Below are positions 36,059 to 46,722 of a DNA stretch of 64,000 bases, piece after piece. Both the position numbers and the translations under genes were made by a program. Under the pieces are notes generated by a model. That model ran no database searches and was not told the origin of the DNA. It was given only the letters and a program-made list of their open reading frames with translations. The stretch covers positions 56,206,407 through 56,270,406 of the forward strand of contig CM042089.1 of assembly GCA_023512835.1 (NCBI GenBank), read 5' to 3'. The stretch comes from Taxillus chinensis. Lineage: Eukaryota; Streptophyta; Magnoliopsida; Santalales; Loranthaceae. Position 1 is the first letter of the stretch, and each line of letters opens with the position of its first letter.

Positions 36059-37320
36059 CTACCACAGCAAGTCTTCATGCTCCCAACTGTTTTCTTGATC
36101 GGGCAGGCCCTTCCACTTGATCAAGTACTTCGAGTAGTTGGGAACTCCTCGTCTTCGTATCACTCGGTCGGCTAGGGTGTGCTCCACTTCCTTGTCGAAC
36201 ACGGTGACGATGGCGGTAGGTGCTCGACTTGATTCTCTGCGACTTGGATCTTCATCGTCCTCGTGAAATGGCTTGAGTAGGCTTGCATGGAAAACATTGT
36301 GAATCTTTAGTCTCAGAGGCAGTTGGACTTGGTATGCTGTCTTCCCTATCCGTTTGATGATCGGAAAGGGGCCTTCGTATCTTCGGACCAAGCCCTTGTG
36401 TACTTGACGGAGAGACTTGAACTGATTTGGCAATAGCTTTACCATCACTTTGTCTCCCACCGCAAACTCCTTCGGACGTCGCTTGGCATCGGCCCATTTC
36501 TTCATCCGTTTGGCGGCCTTGTTGAGACACGCCCTTGTGACGTCCAATTCTTCTTGCCATTCCTTTGTGACTTTGTAAGTGGAGGGATTGTTGCCCGTGT
36601 AAGGTGAGACAACAGCACTCGGAGTAAGTGGTTGTTGCCCCTTAGCAATTTCAAATGGGCTTTTCCTTGTCGCTTCGCTCCGTTGGAGGTTATACGAAAA
36701 TTGAGCAACATCGAGCAACTTCGCGCAGTCTCATTGATGGGCACTAACGTAGTGCCACAGGTATTGTTCCAGAAGGGCGTTGATGTGCTCCATCTGGCCA
36801 TCAGTTTGGGGATGAAAACTTGTCGAGAAGTTCAATTCCATCCCAACAGCTTGAACAACTCGTGCCAAAATTTTCCAGTGAAGCGGGGGTCTCGGTCACT
36901 TATGATGCTTTGCGGAATTCCTCACAACTTCACTACATTCTTGAAAAATAGGCAAGCTGCTTCATCAACTCTGCAATCAGGTAATGTTGGAATGAACGTT
37001 GCGTACTTGTTAAATCAATCCACCACCACCATGATGCTCCCAAATCCGTCAGACTTGGGTAGGGCCACTATGAAATCCATCAAGACCCTTTCCCACGTTC
37101 GTTCAGGAATCGGCAAGGGTTCCAGAAGTCCCACAGGCTGCTGCTATTCTATCTTGTCTTGTTGGCAAACGAGACAAGTTTTTACATAGGCCTCGACATC
37201 ATCCGACATTTGCGACCAATAATAGTGTCGATTGTTGAGGGCAATTGTACATGCCATGCTTGGATGACCGGCCCATAATGCATCATGGCACTCCTTCATG
37301 ATATCTTTCCGTAAATTCCC
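36059..37320 (-). pseudogene. Element 2 integrase and chromodomain (multiple stops)
   Basis: From 37320 down the frame shows the zinc site (HDALWAGH, then CLVC), the first catalytic Asp in [15 protein letters not shown] and the second in SDRDPRFTG. Four in-frame stops (after QQDKIE, VVVD, NVVKL and LLGWN) and then a frameshift precede the expected Glu. 36718-36059 reopens as a 219-residue frame with the integrase C-terminal domain (VMVKLLPNQF, RRYEGPFPIIKRIGKTAY, KIHNVFHASLLK). It ends in a chromodomain, YLIKWKGLPDQENSWEHEDL, with the aromatic Tyr/Trp/Trp cage residues. In chromoviruses this domain steers integration to marked chromatin. Non-functional. Confidence 0.9.
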
Positions 37321-39120
37321 CTATTTCGGAACAAAGACTCGTTGCCCAACTGTCATTAATACGCCATCTTCGACCCAAAATCGACGAGTCTTTCCTTCGG
37401 TAGCCAACTTAAGCAAGTTGTTGGCTACATGATCATGTGCCATCCCTTCCTTGATTCGATCAAGGAAGTCTCTCCTTGCGGTGCTGGTGGAAGACAAGGC
37501 CGCTAACTCCGCCTTTCGGCTTAGTGCATCGGCCACGACGTTTGCTTTGCCCGGCTTATATTGCAGCTTATAATCGAATTCATCTAGGAAATCTTGCCAC
37601 CGAGCTTGCTTGGGGCTCAGCTTCTTCTGCGATTGGAAGTAGCTCGTTGCAATATTATCCGTCATGATTACGAACTGACTTCCAAGCAGATAGTGTCGCC
37701 AGGTGCGAAGACAATGGATAATTGCGGTCATTTCTTTGTCCTGCACCATATATCACCTCTCCATACCATTCAGCTTGCGACTTTCGTAGGTTATAGGATG
37801 TCTGTCCTGCATTATGACGCCCCCTATAGCATAATTGGACGCATCGGTATGGACTTCAAAGGGTTTGTCATAATCAGGAAGCACCACAACAGGCTCCTCC
37901 GAGAATGCTTGCGTCAATTGCTCGAAGGAGGCTTGGCACTCGTCCGCCCAGTGCCATGGATGATTCTTCTTCAGCAAGTCGGTTAAGGGCGTTGCAATGG
38001 CGGAGTAACCCTTAATGAACCGACGATAGTAGTTTACGAGTCCCAGGAACGATCGTAGCTTTGGGACTTTCGTTGGCGGCTCCCATTTTTGGATGGCTTG
38101 CACCTTCACCGGATCCATCATTAGTTTCCCGTCTTTGATGCAGTGTCCGAGAAAGTCCACCTCCTGCTTCGCAAATGAGCACTTCTCCTTCTTGACATAT
38201 AGATCATTTTTCCGCAGCACTTGGAAGACTTTCTTTAGGTGTGCGACATGCTCCCCAAGCGTGTTGTTGTACACAACAATGTCATCCAAATAAACAACGA
38301 CGAATTTGTCAAGGAACGGATGAAGTACCTTGTTCATTAGCGTACAGAAAGTGGCCGGTGCATTGGTGAGGCCGAAGGGCATGACTAAAAATTCGAACGC
38401 TCCGTATCTCGTCACGCATGTTGTCTTCGGCTCGTCCCCTTCCGCTATCCGGACTTGATAATATCCCGACCGCAGGTCCAACTAGGTGAAATATCTTGCC
38501 TTCCCGAGTTGGTCAAACAAGTCCGCTATCAAGGGTATTGGGTATTTGTTCTTGATAGTGATCTTGTTCAACACTCAATAGTCGATACACATTCATAACC
38601 AGCCATCCTTCTTCTTTTGGAATAGCACCGGGGTGCTAAACGGGACCTTCGATGGTCGGACATATCCCGACTCGATCAGATCTTGGAGTTGTTTCCGCAA
38701 TTCCGCTAACTCCGGGGGTGCCATGCGATAAGACGACATGGTTGGCGGCTTCGTGCTAGGCTCTAACTCGATGTGGTGATCCCCATCTCGCTTCGGCGGT
38801 AGCCGCTTCGGTAACTCCGAAGGCATAACATCTTGGAACTCCTTTAGAATTGCTTCCACCGGCTCGGGCAATGTTGGAGTCACCAACCCATCCTCTCCCG
38901 TCAGTTCCCTCATCGAAACCACATAACTTGGGTCCTGCTTGAGTCTCCATTTGAACTGCATGGCAGAAATTATTGGTGCACTCGACTTTCGTATGCCTTT
39001 GAGTGCGATCTCTCGAATCTTCTGATTATCGAGGATCACAAGGGAATTGGACGCTGGAACAAGAAATGCCAGCGCTTGACAGAAGAAAGCAAGTCCCAAC
39101 ACCATTTTAAAATCGTCCAT
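37321..39120 (-). pseudogene. Element 2 reverse transcriptase and RNase H
   Basis: 39120-38593 holds the RT N-terminus (SSYRMAPPELAELRKQLQDL, PFSTPVLFQKKKDG) and then a stop. 38481-37753 holds the palm: [12 protein letters not shown], active site [29 protein letters not shown], and RNase H start [15 protein letters not shown] at about 37750 interrupts, after which 37749-37321 continues RNase H/connection with WRHYLLG, MTDN and the VVADALSRKAEL motif. YLDD is an accepted variant of the RT active site. The breaks are separate stops in an otherwise collinear sequence. Confidence 0.92.
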
Positions 39121-39871
39121 CGGAATGACGGTGAAGTCGAGCTTTCCCTACCAATCTCTGATTTTCACCGTTACGCCCCTTGCAATGTCATGGACCGGCT
39201 TGGCTTGCGAGTTCACTACTTCGGCCTCTTGCAGATCAATGAAGTTGTGGGTTACTCCCGTATCCAGCATTGCGCCCACAGTTTGGCCCCTGACGGCTAC
39301 GTCCGCATATAACAAATTTTTCTCTTTCGGGTCCTTCGGCGAGAAGAGCTTCGAGAGAGTGGTCAAGTGTTGGATGGCTCCTAGGTCAGCTTGAGGCTCC
39401 TCGGCCTTCTCTTTGTTATATTCCGCAACGATGGCGTTCATCGCCTTGCGGTTCGGACAATCTTTGGTCCAATGCGGCCTGTCACAAATGAAGCACGGCC
39501 TCGGTGCCTCTTTCTTCTGTGCGAAGAACTTCGGTTTGTAATTTGACGAGCTTGAGAGTTTTGCATGTCCACCCTTCTTGTGGCCAGCATCCTTTTTCGG
39601 TCCGCTTTTGTCTCCCCCACTTTTACCCTGCGTATGGCTTCTTCGCAAATTTTGATTAGGACGAGTAGTCGACCAACATTTCAGCGGCCGCAATGGCATC
39701 GTCTAGTGTTTGCACATTGCGCCGATCCAATTTTACTCTGGCCCATTCTTTTAGGCCGTCCTTGAAGTAAAATAGGAAATCAGAATCGGACATATTGTCA
39801 ATTTCTAGAATAAGAGTACTGAACTCCTTAATGTATTCAAGAACACTACCCGTCTGCCGTAGTCGATGCAA
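39121..39871 (-). pseudogene. Element 2 gag end, zinc knuckle and protease
   Basis: 39871-39656 carries the end of the gag domain (GSVLEYIKEFSTL, DGLKEWARVKLDR, TLDDAIAAAEML). After a frameshift, 39699-39148 holds a basic stretch, the zinc knuckle CFICDRPHWTKDC (CX2CX3HX4C, the spacing usual in this lineage) and the protease box MLDTGVTHNFI. DTGV stands in place of DTGA. A stop after KIRDW separates this from RT. Confidence 0.88.
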
Positions 39872-40353
39872 TTTTCCTCGAACTTCGTCTCCGCATTATG
39901 TGGGACGAAGTGCTTGCGTAATTCTGCTTTGAATTGTTCCCACGTATCGATTACACAAAGTCCCTTCTCCCGCTCGGTATGCTTCCGACGCCACCACAGT
40001 TGAGCCGCTTCCAGAAAGAAGATTGGGGCATTGCTTATCTGAGCCATATCATCGACAACGCCCATGGCCTCGAAATATTGTTCTAGGCTAAACAAAAAAT
40101 TCTCCACCGTAGTGGCATTGCGCGTACAATTGTACATCGCTGGTTTCGAAACTTTCAGCATGGGGCTGTGTCCGCCGCTAGTAACACTCGGCCCAGCATT
40201 TCCCACTGACTGCGGACTATGTCGGCGGAATGTCTCCATCTCCCTACGGATGTCGTGGATCTCACATTCCACATATTTCCCCTGGTCAGCCAGATTCTCG
40301 TTGAGTGCTTCGATTTGCCCCTTGAATGATTGGCTGCATTCGCGGATCATGAC
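39805..40353 (-). pseudogene. Element 2 gag, main part downstream of the solo LTR
   Basis: The gag domain reads PAMYNCTRNATTVENFLFSLEQYF as two joined phrases, with FLEAAQLWWRRK and WEQFKAELRKHFVPHN, the signature of plant chromovirus gag. A continuous open frame extends upstream to 40713, but everything beyond 40353 is translated solo LTR, so that apparent 302-residue protein is an artefact of the insertion. The genuine upstream gag lies at 42406-42686. Confidence 0.88.
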
Positions 40354-40399
40354 TGTTGGAAACATAGGATTTGATGAAGCTGCCAAATTATAGTCTAAG

Positions 40400-41480
40400 T
40401 CAGGAGACTCGAAGAACCGAACGTCGTAGGGTCGAAGAGTCGTAGTTCGTAGAAGCAAAACTGTCACAGGACACATTGGCGGGAGGCTCGCAGACTCGTA
40501 GGGTCTGGAGACTCGAAGAACCGAACGTCGTAGGGTCGAAGAGTCGTAGTTCGTAGAAGCAAAACTGTCACAGGACACATTGGCGGGAGGCTCGCAGACT
40601 CGTAGGGTCTGGAGACTCGAAGCAAGATGGTGACAAAACATCTGGTGACTCGTAGATCCAGGGTCGAATGTCGTAGAGTCATAGTACGGAAAAGAGAGAG
40701 TTAGTGCAAGCATCGAAATGTTCGGAGACTCGTAGAGTCGAAGAATTCTAAAGAACAGTAACCAATGTTAAATGACTCGTAGACTCGTAGCCCGTAGAAC
40801 TGTAGAGTCCATAAAAAACTTGAACTACCACTAGACTCGAAGACTCGTAGTCATAGAGTCAAAGCCTTCGAACACTGTTAAGAAAATAGGACTCGTAGAC
40901 TCGTAGATTGAAAGTCATAGAGTCGAAACCTTCGAACACCTGCAGAAACAGGACTCGTAGACTCGTAGGTTGAAGGTCAAAGAGTCGATGCTATAAAGAC
41001 TGGCAAACAAATGAAACTGTAACTCAAGAGTCGTAGAGTCGTAGACTTAAGGGATACAGTCACTATAAAGAAATTGCCAAACTTTCAGACTCGGAGATCG
41101 ATGGCTGAGAGTTGTAGCTGAAGGGTCGTAGCCATACAGAAACTCAGTTTATGAGCCTCTGCGAAAGACTAAGGAAGAAAAGTGAAGTTTAAGACTCGCA
41201 GAGTCGAAGATTTTCAGAGCCACTTAGTCAAATATAGTAAACTGAGAGACCCAAAGGTCGTAGACCCGCAGAACTAGGGTCATAGACTCGTAGCTATAAT
41301 AACAGGAAGATTAGATGGATTACGAAGAAGTCACTCTAAGCGCCATTCGAAGAGTCACAGACTCGTAGAGTCATAGACTCGCAGAGTCGTAGACTTCAGT
41401 TAATAGAGTGACACAAAAGGCTAATCCAACCTGAACTTTAGCCTCGAAGACTCGAAGATATGAGTCGTAGACTCGCAAAA
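40400..41480. repeat. GACTCGTAG / GAGTCGTAG interspersed minisatellite
   Basis: Dozens of GACTCGTAG, GAGTCGTAG, GACTCGAAG and GTCGAAG words occur in both polarities, separated by unique spacers of 5-60 bp. Because GACTC and GAGTC are complementary, neighbouring words form many small inverted repeats. The spacing is irregular, unlike a CRISPR array. Confidence 0.85.
40403..40610. repeat. 104-bp direct tandem duplication inside the solo LTR
   Basis: GGAGACTCGAAGAACCGAAC starts at 40403 and 40507, and the next GGAGACTCGAAG starts at 40611. The two 104-bp units look identical by eye, so the duplication is recent. Confidence 0.93.
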
Positions 41481-42405
41481 ATACTATAAAGCCTGAAGCA
41501 AAACTTCACAACTTCCAACAGGTTCTAACTGAAATATTCGAGTCACCAAATCTACGAGGCATCTACCTTCGAGGCAGACTTACAACCCTAAACATAGTCA
41601 CTTAGCGATATCGTCAGCTAGGGTTCGTACAGCAAGTCTGCGCCGTCCCTAGCAGTTGAGCGCATTAATGACACATTAATTACTGCCAACTGCCATCCAC
41701 GGATGGACGACCAAGATCGACTGCATGTCAAATACGCAGTATGGGCATCTGATCTGCAAATCAGAGCAGATCAACCCATCCCATGACATTCCGCATTTTC
41801 AGTGGCGGGAAGTCAGTCTGTCGGGATGGACTTCATGGTGCATGAGCACTTTAATCTTAAAAATATATCTCTCACACACTTAACCACAAAATCAAGAGTT
41901 TAACCTCTCCCTCAAAAGAAGGAAACACACACGAATACAAGACCATGGTTTCGACACACTTGAATAAATAATCCTTTGCGGAATCAATAAACCGGTGTTC
42001 CAACGAAAGAGAGAAAAAGACTAAGAGAGAATCCTTCCAAGTGTTGTGCGCCACGTTGAACGAAGAACAGGAGTAATCCATCTGATCATTGAAGAACCTC
42101 TTGCTCATTAAAGATCTAGCACTTACATTAAGTCTAATCTCTGTGTTGTTTTCCACACATCGATCTATCATAAACCACAACTTTCATAACTGAGATCTGT
42201 GGAGAAAAGAGCATTTGCTCTCATCTCAGTTTTGTTTGATAGTTCATCATCACTCACGTTATTGCTCACAACACTCCTGTTGTCTTCTCCATAAATACTT
42301 CCATCATAGTCATCTGTAGAGGAATCCAAAACCAGCTAACAGTCTAGCTTCCACAAACGAAGAGAGTCTATTCACCCCCCCTCTAGACTCACTTTGGGAC
42401 CTACA

Positions 42406-42686
42406 ATGACCTTAGCGGCCTTAGCGATTTCTGCATTTTCCGCAATCAAGTTGTCGACTTGATCGCTAAGTTTCCCGACCAAGGAGTTCACGACTGTGAG
42501 ACTCCCTTCCAACAAGTGAAATCCGAGCTTCCATGGGATCCTTGAGCATCGTCTTGGATTTCCCACGTTTTGGTGGCGCCGGAGTACACAACTCCTCATG
42601 CCCACGGCCATGTTGTTCGCTCCGTGTACGGTTCCTCCGTCGCGCGAACCCCTACTCGTGTGCCATTGCCTCGACTCTTTTCCCAA
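42406..42686 (-). pseudogene. Element 2 gag N-terminal part
   Basis: A frame starting at Met 42686, 29 bases past the PBS, with LEGSLTVVNSLVGKLSDQV and NLIAENAEIAKAAKV, likely coiled coil. It is cut at 42406 by the solo LTR. Gag resumes at 40353 with phrases on the other side of the ATGAC duplication. Confidence 0.75.
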
Positions 42687-42714
42687 CCAACCAAATTATG
42701 ACTGGACGTAATTC

Positions 42715-42726
42715 GCTCTGATACCA
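42715..42726 (-). promoter_or_regulatory. Element 2 primer-binding site, initiator tRNA-Met
   Basis: On the minus strand TGGTATCAGAGC lies two bases (GG) inside the 5' LTR end CCGTGACA. Confidence 0.92.
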
Positions 42727-42728
42727 CC

Positions 42729-43113
42729 TGTCACGGAGTTAGTCTTACGACGAGCTAACTCGTGCGGCACTTAGTCATTTAGCGGAAACTTTACGAATTA
42801 AGTAAGCCATTTAAGTTTGAGTGAATGTTTAGAGTTATTCGGGACAACGGACAACGATTTATGGAAGTTGTAGAGAATGCCTGAAAGTGAGAAAACTTAT
42901 ATTAGCACAAATGTCAAGTACAAGTTTCAACACTAGAGCCTTGCTCTACATATAAGATGTAGAACATTTTTACAACTGGCAACAGGAAACATCAAGTTGG
43001 CGCGAGAGTACAAATCGCCTATACAAGTGCTAACTCTTTTTACAAGTTGTACAATCATTACAAATGAATCTAATATGTTACAAAAATGTGCTGTGAGGCT
43101 CCAGACCATGACA
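42729..43113 (-). repeat. 5' LTR of element 2
   Basis: 385 bp, homologous to 35603-35987 end to end. The outer end reads CCATGACA rather than CCGTGACA, one visible terminal change. Confidence 0.92.
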
Positions 43114-43391
43114 TTTGCATCCTAACCCATGCCAGTATGTTGTAGGAGTTCAGTGAATACACGATGCCTCTAGCGCAAATGATTGAATTTTGTTTTTAGT
43201 TGGACAATCTTGAAATTCTGCTTTGTTTGCTAATTCAGTTCAACCAATATCTTCTCCCAAATTCTTTTCTTAAAAACACCATCTTGCATGTTCCCTTTTA
43301 AAATTTCCTCCACCATGAGTTGTATGCACAATTTCTCCACATTACCAGGCCACAATTTTGTTTCATCAACATCATTTATTTCAATGTCCAT
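43114..43391 (-). pseudogene. Myb/SANT-like domain pseudogene fragment
   Basis: From Met at 43391 the minus strand translates to WPGNVEKLCIQLMVEEILKG, GVFKKRIWEKILVELN, FKIVQLKTKFNHLR and VFTELLQHTGMG. The pattern is that of the plant Myb/SANT-like DNA-binding domain found in Harbinger-associated and related nuclear proteins. Three in-frame TAG codons interrupt it: after VELN, after NHLR and after TGMG, the last where the family has Trp. The fragment is cut off by element 2 at 43113. It is clearly a relic. Confidence 0.72.
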
Positions 43392-45113
43392 CTAATCACA
43401 TAAACATAATCTTTATGAGCAACTAGATGACATGACACATGATAAATGTTATTAAACCAGGCCAAAATCCTTTTCAACAACCATCAATCTAACGTCTTAA
43501 TGTAAAATGACCATCATATTCATGTAAGAATAGTGGTATATAAAACTGGGACAAATAAGCTCAACTGTTGAGATGGTTGACGCGGTTCAGATGATTGACC
43601 GAAGTGTATCCCCTACGAATAAAATTAAAGGAGTAGTCATATTTCGTCTTATAATATTTTTGCTTATGAACTAGGGTCCTAGTATTTAGTCATAAGCAAA
43701 CAATTAAAAACAGGTTCTCCTACATATAATATTGGATATGAGAACCACCTGATAGGAGCCGATATCGTTGTAGAGATAAGGACCAGATCGATAAGGTTGA
43801 TGCCTGCGTAGTACGGATCTACTGGATGAAGACATATTGTGGAGTAAAATAAGTGTGTAGGGTTGTTGGAGAGTAAATGCAATGGACGGAGGAAGGTGGT
43901 GAGAGTCAATGCAGCAGAGGACAGATGAAGGACGATTCTATCGGTAAGGGATCTGTGGCAGAGGAGACCACCTTGATCGGTTTATACAGTACAAAATGCA
44001 ATAGCCCCCAGATCCAAATGAATTTCCATCGCTCCTAAATAATTTTAATTTCACGGGAAATAGGCCCAGGCCCAAATTAAATACTGTTTTAACAACACGA
44101 TTATCATTTACATCTGAAGCCCACACGAACCCTAGTTGTAGAGTTACTCGCTTGCTCGCTTGGTTGGCTACTTCGGTTCGACTTGTGATCACATATCGAA
44201 GTGAAGTAATGAACAGACAGACTCATGTTAGTGATAACATATCAAGCAGAAGTAAACGGTGCGAGCAGATCGAACCATTTACTTCGGTTTGAGATGTAAA
44301 CATCCGACTTTATAATCGGTAGGATGTGTACTTCGGTTCCACATGTAGGATGTTTACTTTGGTTCGGGATGTAATCATATATCGAACAGCTTCAGATGAT
44401 AGAGTTGTTCGATCACTGTTTACTTCGGGTCCAGATGTCATATGACATATCGATCCGCAGTAAATAACCGAGTGAGCGAATGATAATAGAGACTTAATGG
44501 CTTCTACGTAAGCCTTGTTTTAGTAAGAGGAAAACTAATAACAAGTCCAACTAAATTAAATGCTTTAGCGTAATGCCTTGTTTGACTACGAGGACAAGTA
44601 ATAACAATCTAAATTACATTGACAGAGAATCCAATAAATAATCCAATATTGTTCTAAAATCCACCGCACGAAAATGAGTTTCTCTAATGTTGAACGTCGT
44701 TGTTTCCTGATGATGACATGCCAAAAATATGTTGGGATTCCTAAACCACAAACAATTGAGTTGAGTTGTGTTAGTGAAAAAATAAGCATCATAAAACTAG
44801 TATACAGAATAATTTTAGTTAGGACAACCTGTGAAGGAAATTGACTTAAGGCAACCTTTGAAGGCTTTTGGACATATTGTAAAAGGAATTCCTGTCATTC
44901 CACTAGTTGCAGGAAATTGACTTGATGCAACCTATTATATTAAATCCAACGAACAAAAGTTGGAATGCAACATTTCTAACATTTGTGAAGCCCAACATAC
45001 GAAAAGAAGTTCAACATTTCTAACATTTGTAAAGTCCTCACCTCACTGTATTCAGGAGACATGCTTGCAAATCCATAACGTGTGGCGCAACCACTACTTT
45101 CATATGTTTGATC
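43392..45113. other. Unassigned region with TACTTCGGTT-type degenerate repeat
   Basis: 44150-44470 repeats phrases like TTTACTTCGGTT, CATATCGAA and GGATGT in both orientations, with inverted pairs such as CGAAGTAAAC versus GTTTACTTCG. Elsewhere, short duplicates occur, for example 'TGCCTTGTTTGACTACGAGG' at about 44574 and a similar phrase near 44512. No gene recognised. Confidence 0.5.
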
Positions 45114-46059
45114 CTAAAAGATAATGATAAGAAATGTTTTATCCTTCCTTATTGAACATAAGTGCAAAGTTATAACAAATAACAACTTGCATACCTTCAA
45201 TTGGGGCACCTTTTGCTTTCTTCTCAAATGTTGCTCTCTTTGGAGCATTAATCTATTAACAGGAGACCGTACCTCAATGGCTGTTTTTCGTAGGGGACTA
45301 TGTACTTTAATGGTTGTTTGTGCACACTCCTCCCTTTTTTCTTCATCATTACCAAAGGTTCTTGCTTGCATATCATTACAAACCATATGAAATGATAAAA
45401 ATTTCATCTTTAAATTACGCAGATTGGAAATCTCCATGTCACACCTCTCTTGGGAATCCCCTAACACATTTGCAAGCTCCAGGTACTCAGTGTACATTTT
45501 TTATTTTGCATTTGCGAGTGAGGCCTACCAACATGACAACCTCTTTGCATACGAGTGTAATCACGCTTTATGTCCTTCCTCCATCGGTCGAGAATGTATC
45601 ACTGTGGAACCTCTCTTAGTTTCCTTAAAGTCAACACTGCAAGTAAGTGACGACATAATATCCCTTTAAATTCAAAAAGTTGGCATGTGCAATTGACATC
45701 AACATTCTTCTCATTGACATATACAACAAAGACAATGTCCCCTGTTCATACATTTTAGGTGGACATCTTCGATCACATGATACCTAAGAAGAAACAGTCA
45801 GCTTTAATCAACTAATGTTCACAAACTCACTAAACTATGTTAATGCAAAAGTAGATAGAATAAGATTATACCTATAAATGGGTCCTTCCTTCACTTCACT
45901 TGTGATATGACAATATAACTTCGCTTGCAACTCCACTTGAAACTCTTTAAACTTGGTATTCGTATAAGCCGCTTGAAATTGTTTCTCTATACCATAATGC
46001 GTGACACAATTATACCTGGGAATTGAATGAATGATAATCAGCTTTACTTTTCTTCTCAA
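45114..46059 (-). pseudogene. FAR1-related (FRS/SWIM) pseudogene, 3' part
   Basis: 46059-45889 translates to FQAAYTNTKFKEFQVELQAK, the region before the SWIM finger of FAR1/FHY3-family proteins. It is followed by a splice donor (GTATAATC), a short intron and an acceptor (TTCTTAG). The next exon (from about 45787) gives VIEDVHL and, after a one-base frameshift, YVNEKNVDVNCTCQLFEFKG plus ILCRHLLAVL, a SWIM zinc site (CXC...CXH). An in-frame TGA follows at VPQ-stop, just before YILDRWRKDIKRDYTRM. The tail (45497-45114) includes LELANVLGDSQER. FAR1-family proteins are transcription factors derived from Mutator-type transposases. The 5' half is absent, replaced by LTR-A at 46081. A decayed MULE transposase is the alternative. 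Confidence 0.75.
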
Positions 46060-46488
46060 TCTTATTTAGTAGAGCATTGTTGTAATGACCCGTGTGTAAC
46101 CCATGTGTAAGAAGTTAACCACAAACACCTTGGATGTTGGTGCACAAGTGTGAGGTAAGAGATGAGCCCAAGAGGGGACTTTTGGGAGGTGCATGTGACA
46201 AGTGGTAACGTACCTTTCTGCCCTAGGAAGATGCTATGCGTTTACAGGCGGTTTTAAGTCTGTTTTGGCTGATCTTGGAGCTCACTTTTGACCTAGTAGA
46301 TGGCCTCAAACAATTGGCGTGCAAGAACAAAAGTTTCTTAGAATGAGGTCCTCTATCTACCACAGAAATTTCAGAGCATTTGGAGCTGAACGTGAATTCA
46401 CCCATTTCACGTGCAAGCATATTTTTGCTCCTCAGGCCTCTACAAGATGCAAGGAGACTTGTGGTGAAGTTTGAGTGCATTTGGAGCT

Positions 46489-46514
46489 GCACGCCAATTG
46501 GGGAATTGGCGTGC
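46489..46514. promoter_or_regulatory. 11-bp perfect inverted repeat in LTR-A U3
   Basis: GCACGCCAATT, then GGGG, then AATTGGCGTGC. The same element occurs at 53101-53126 and 53726-53751. In element 4 (56865-56889) both arms change to GCACGTGAATT and AATTCACGTGC. Confidence 0.8.
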
Positions 46515-46645
46515 AAATTGGCGTGCAAGCATATTTTTGCATGGTTCCCTTGGTTTTGTCATTCTAATGACCTTTCTCCAAAGGACCATGTTGAAATTCT
46601 GAGTATTTTGGCCTATATGGGTGCGGATAGGTGCTAACTTGTGTG

Positions 46646-46722
46646 ATCAAAACTACGTCGTTTTGATCCTGGGTTTACTTAATCAAAACTACGTCGTTTT
46701 GATGTGGATGGTGTCTATATAA
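46646..46722 (+). promoter_or_regulatory. LTR-A promoter: two ACGT palindromes and TATA box
   Basis: Arms ATCAAAAC/GTTTTGAT around TACGTC at 46646-46667 and again at 46682-46703 (36 bp apart), then CTATATAAGG at 46715-46724. The leader that follows has TTTAGGGTT and a GAGAGAGA tract (46782-46808). Confidence 0.7.

Larger units (their letters stand above)
40354..42405 (+). mobile_element. Solo LTR (copia-like ends) inserted in element 2 gag
   Basis: A 2,052-bp segment beginning TGTTGGAAAC and ending TTTGGGACCTACA, flanked by perfect ATGAC duplications (40349-40353 and 42406-42410). It splits the gag of element 2. No PBS, coding region or second LTR lies inside, so it is a solo LTR left by LTR-LTR recombination, or a very short non-autonomous element. 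The TGTTGGAA start and CCCCCTCTAGACTC...GGGACCTACA end resemble Ty1/copia LTRs (SIRE/Tork-like). Orientation is assigned from the TG...CA pattern and this resemblance. It contains the GACTCGTAG minisatellite. Confidence 0.85.
35603..43113 (-). mobile_element. Chromodomain Ty3/gypsy retrotransposon, Galadriel-like (element 2)
   Basis: Read on the minus strand: 385-bp 5' LTR (43113-42729), initiator-Met PBS, gag, protease, RT, RNase H, integrase, chromodomain, polypurine tract, 385-bp 3' LTR (35987-35603). Short LTRs with TGTCACGG/CCGTGACA inverted ends and a classical chromodomain fit the Galadriel group of chromoviruses. All open frames carry stops or frameshifts, and the LTRs differ at several sites, so it is older than elements 1 and 4. 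A solo LTR interrupts gag. The flanks CACTG and TTTGC do not match, so no target duplication survives; inter-element recombination could explain this. Confidence 0.9.

Noticed and set aside
39805..40713. A 302-residue intact gag-like protein
   Set aside because: Residues encoded beyond 40353 come from the solo LTR; the frame is an accidental fusion.
40400..41480. CRISPR-like array of short direct repeats
   Set aside because: Repeat words occur in both orientations at irregular spacing, no cas genes are present, and the region is bounded by LTR termini with target duplications in a plant genome.
35603..43113. Endogenous pararetrovirus
   Set aside because: Two LTRs, PBS, integrase and a chromodomain identify a Ty3/gypsy retrotransposon.
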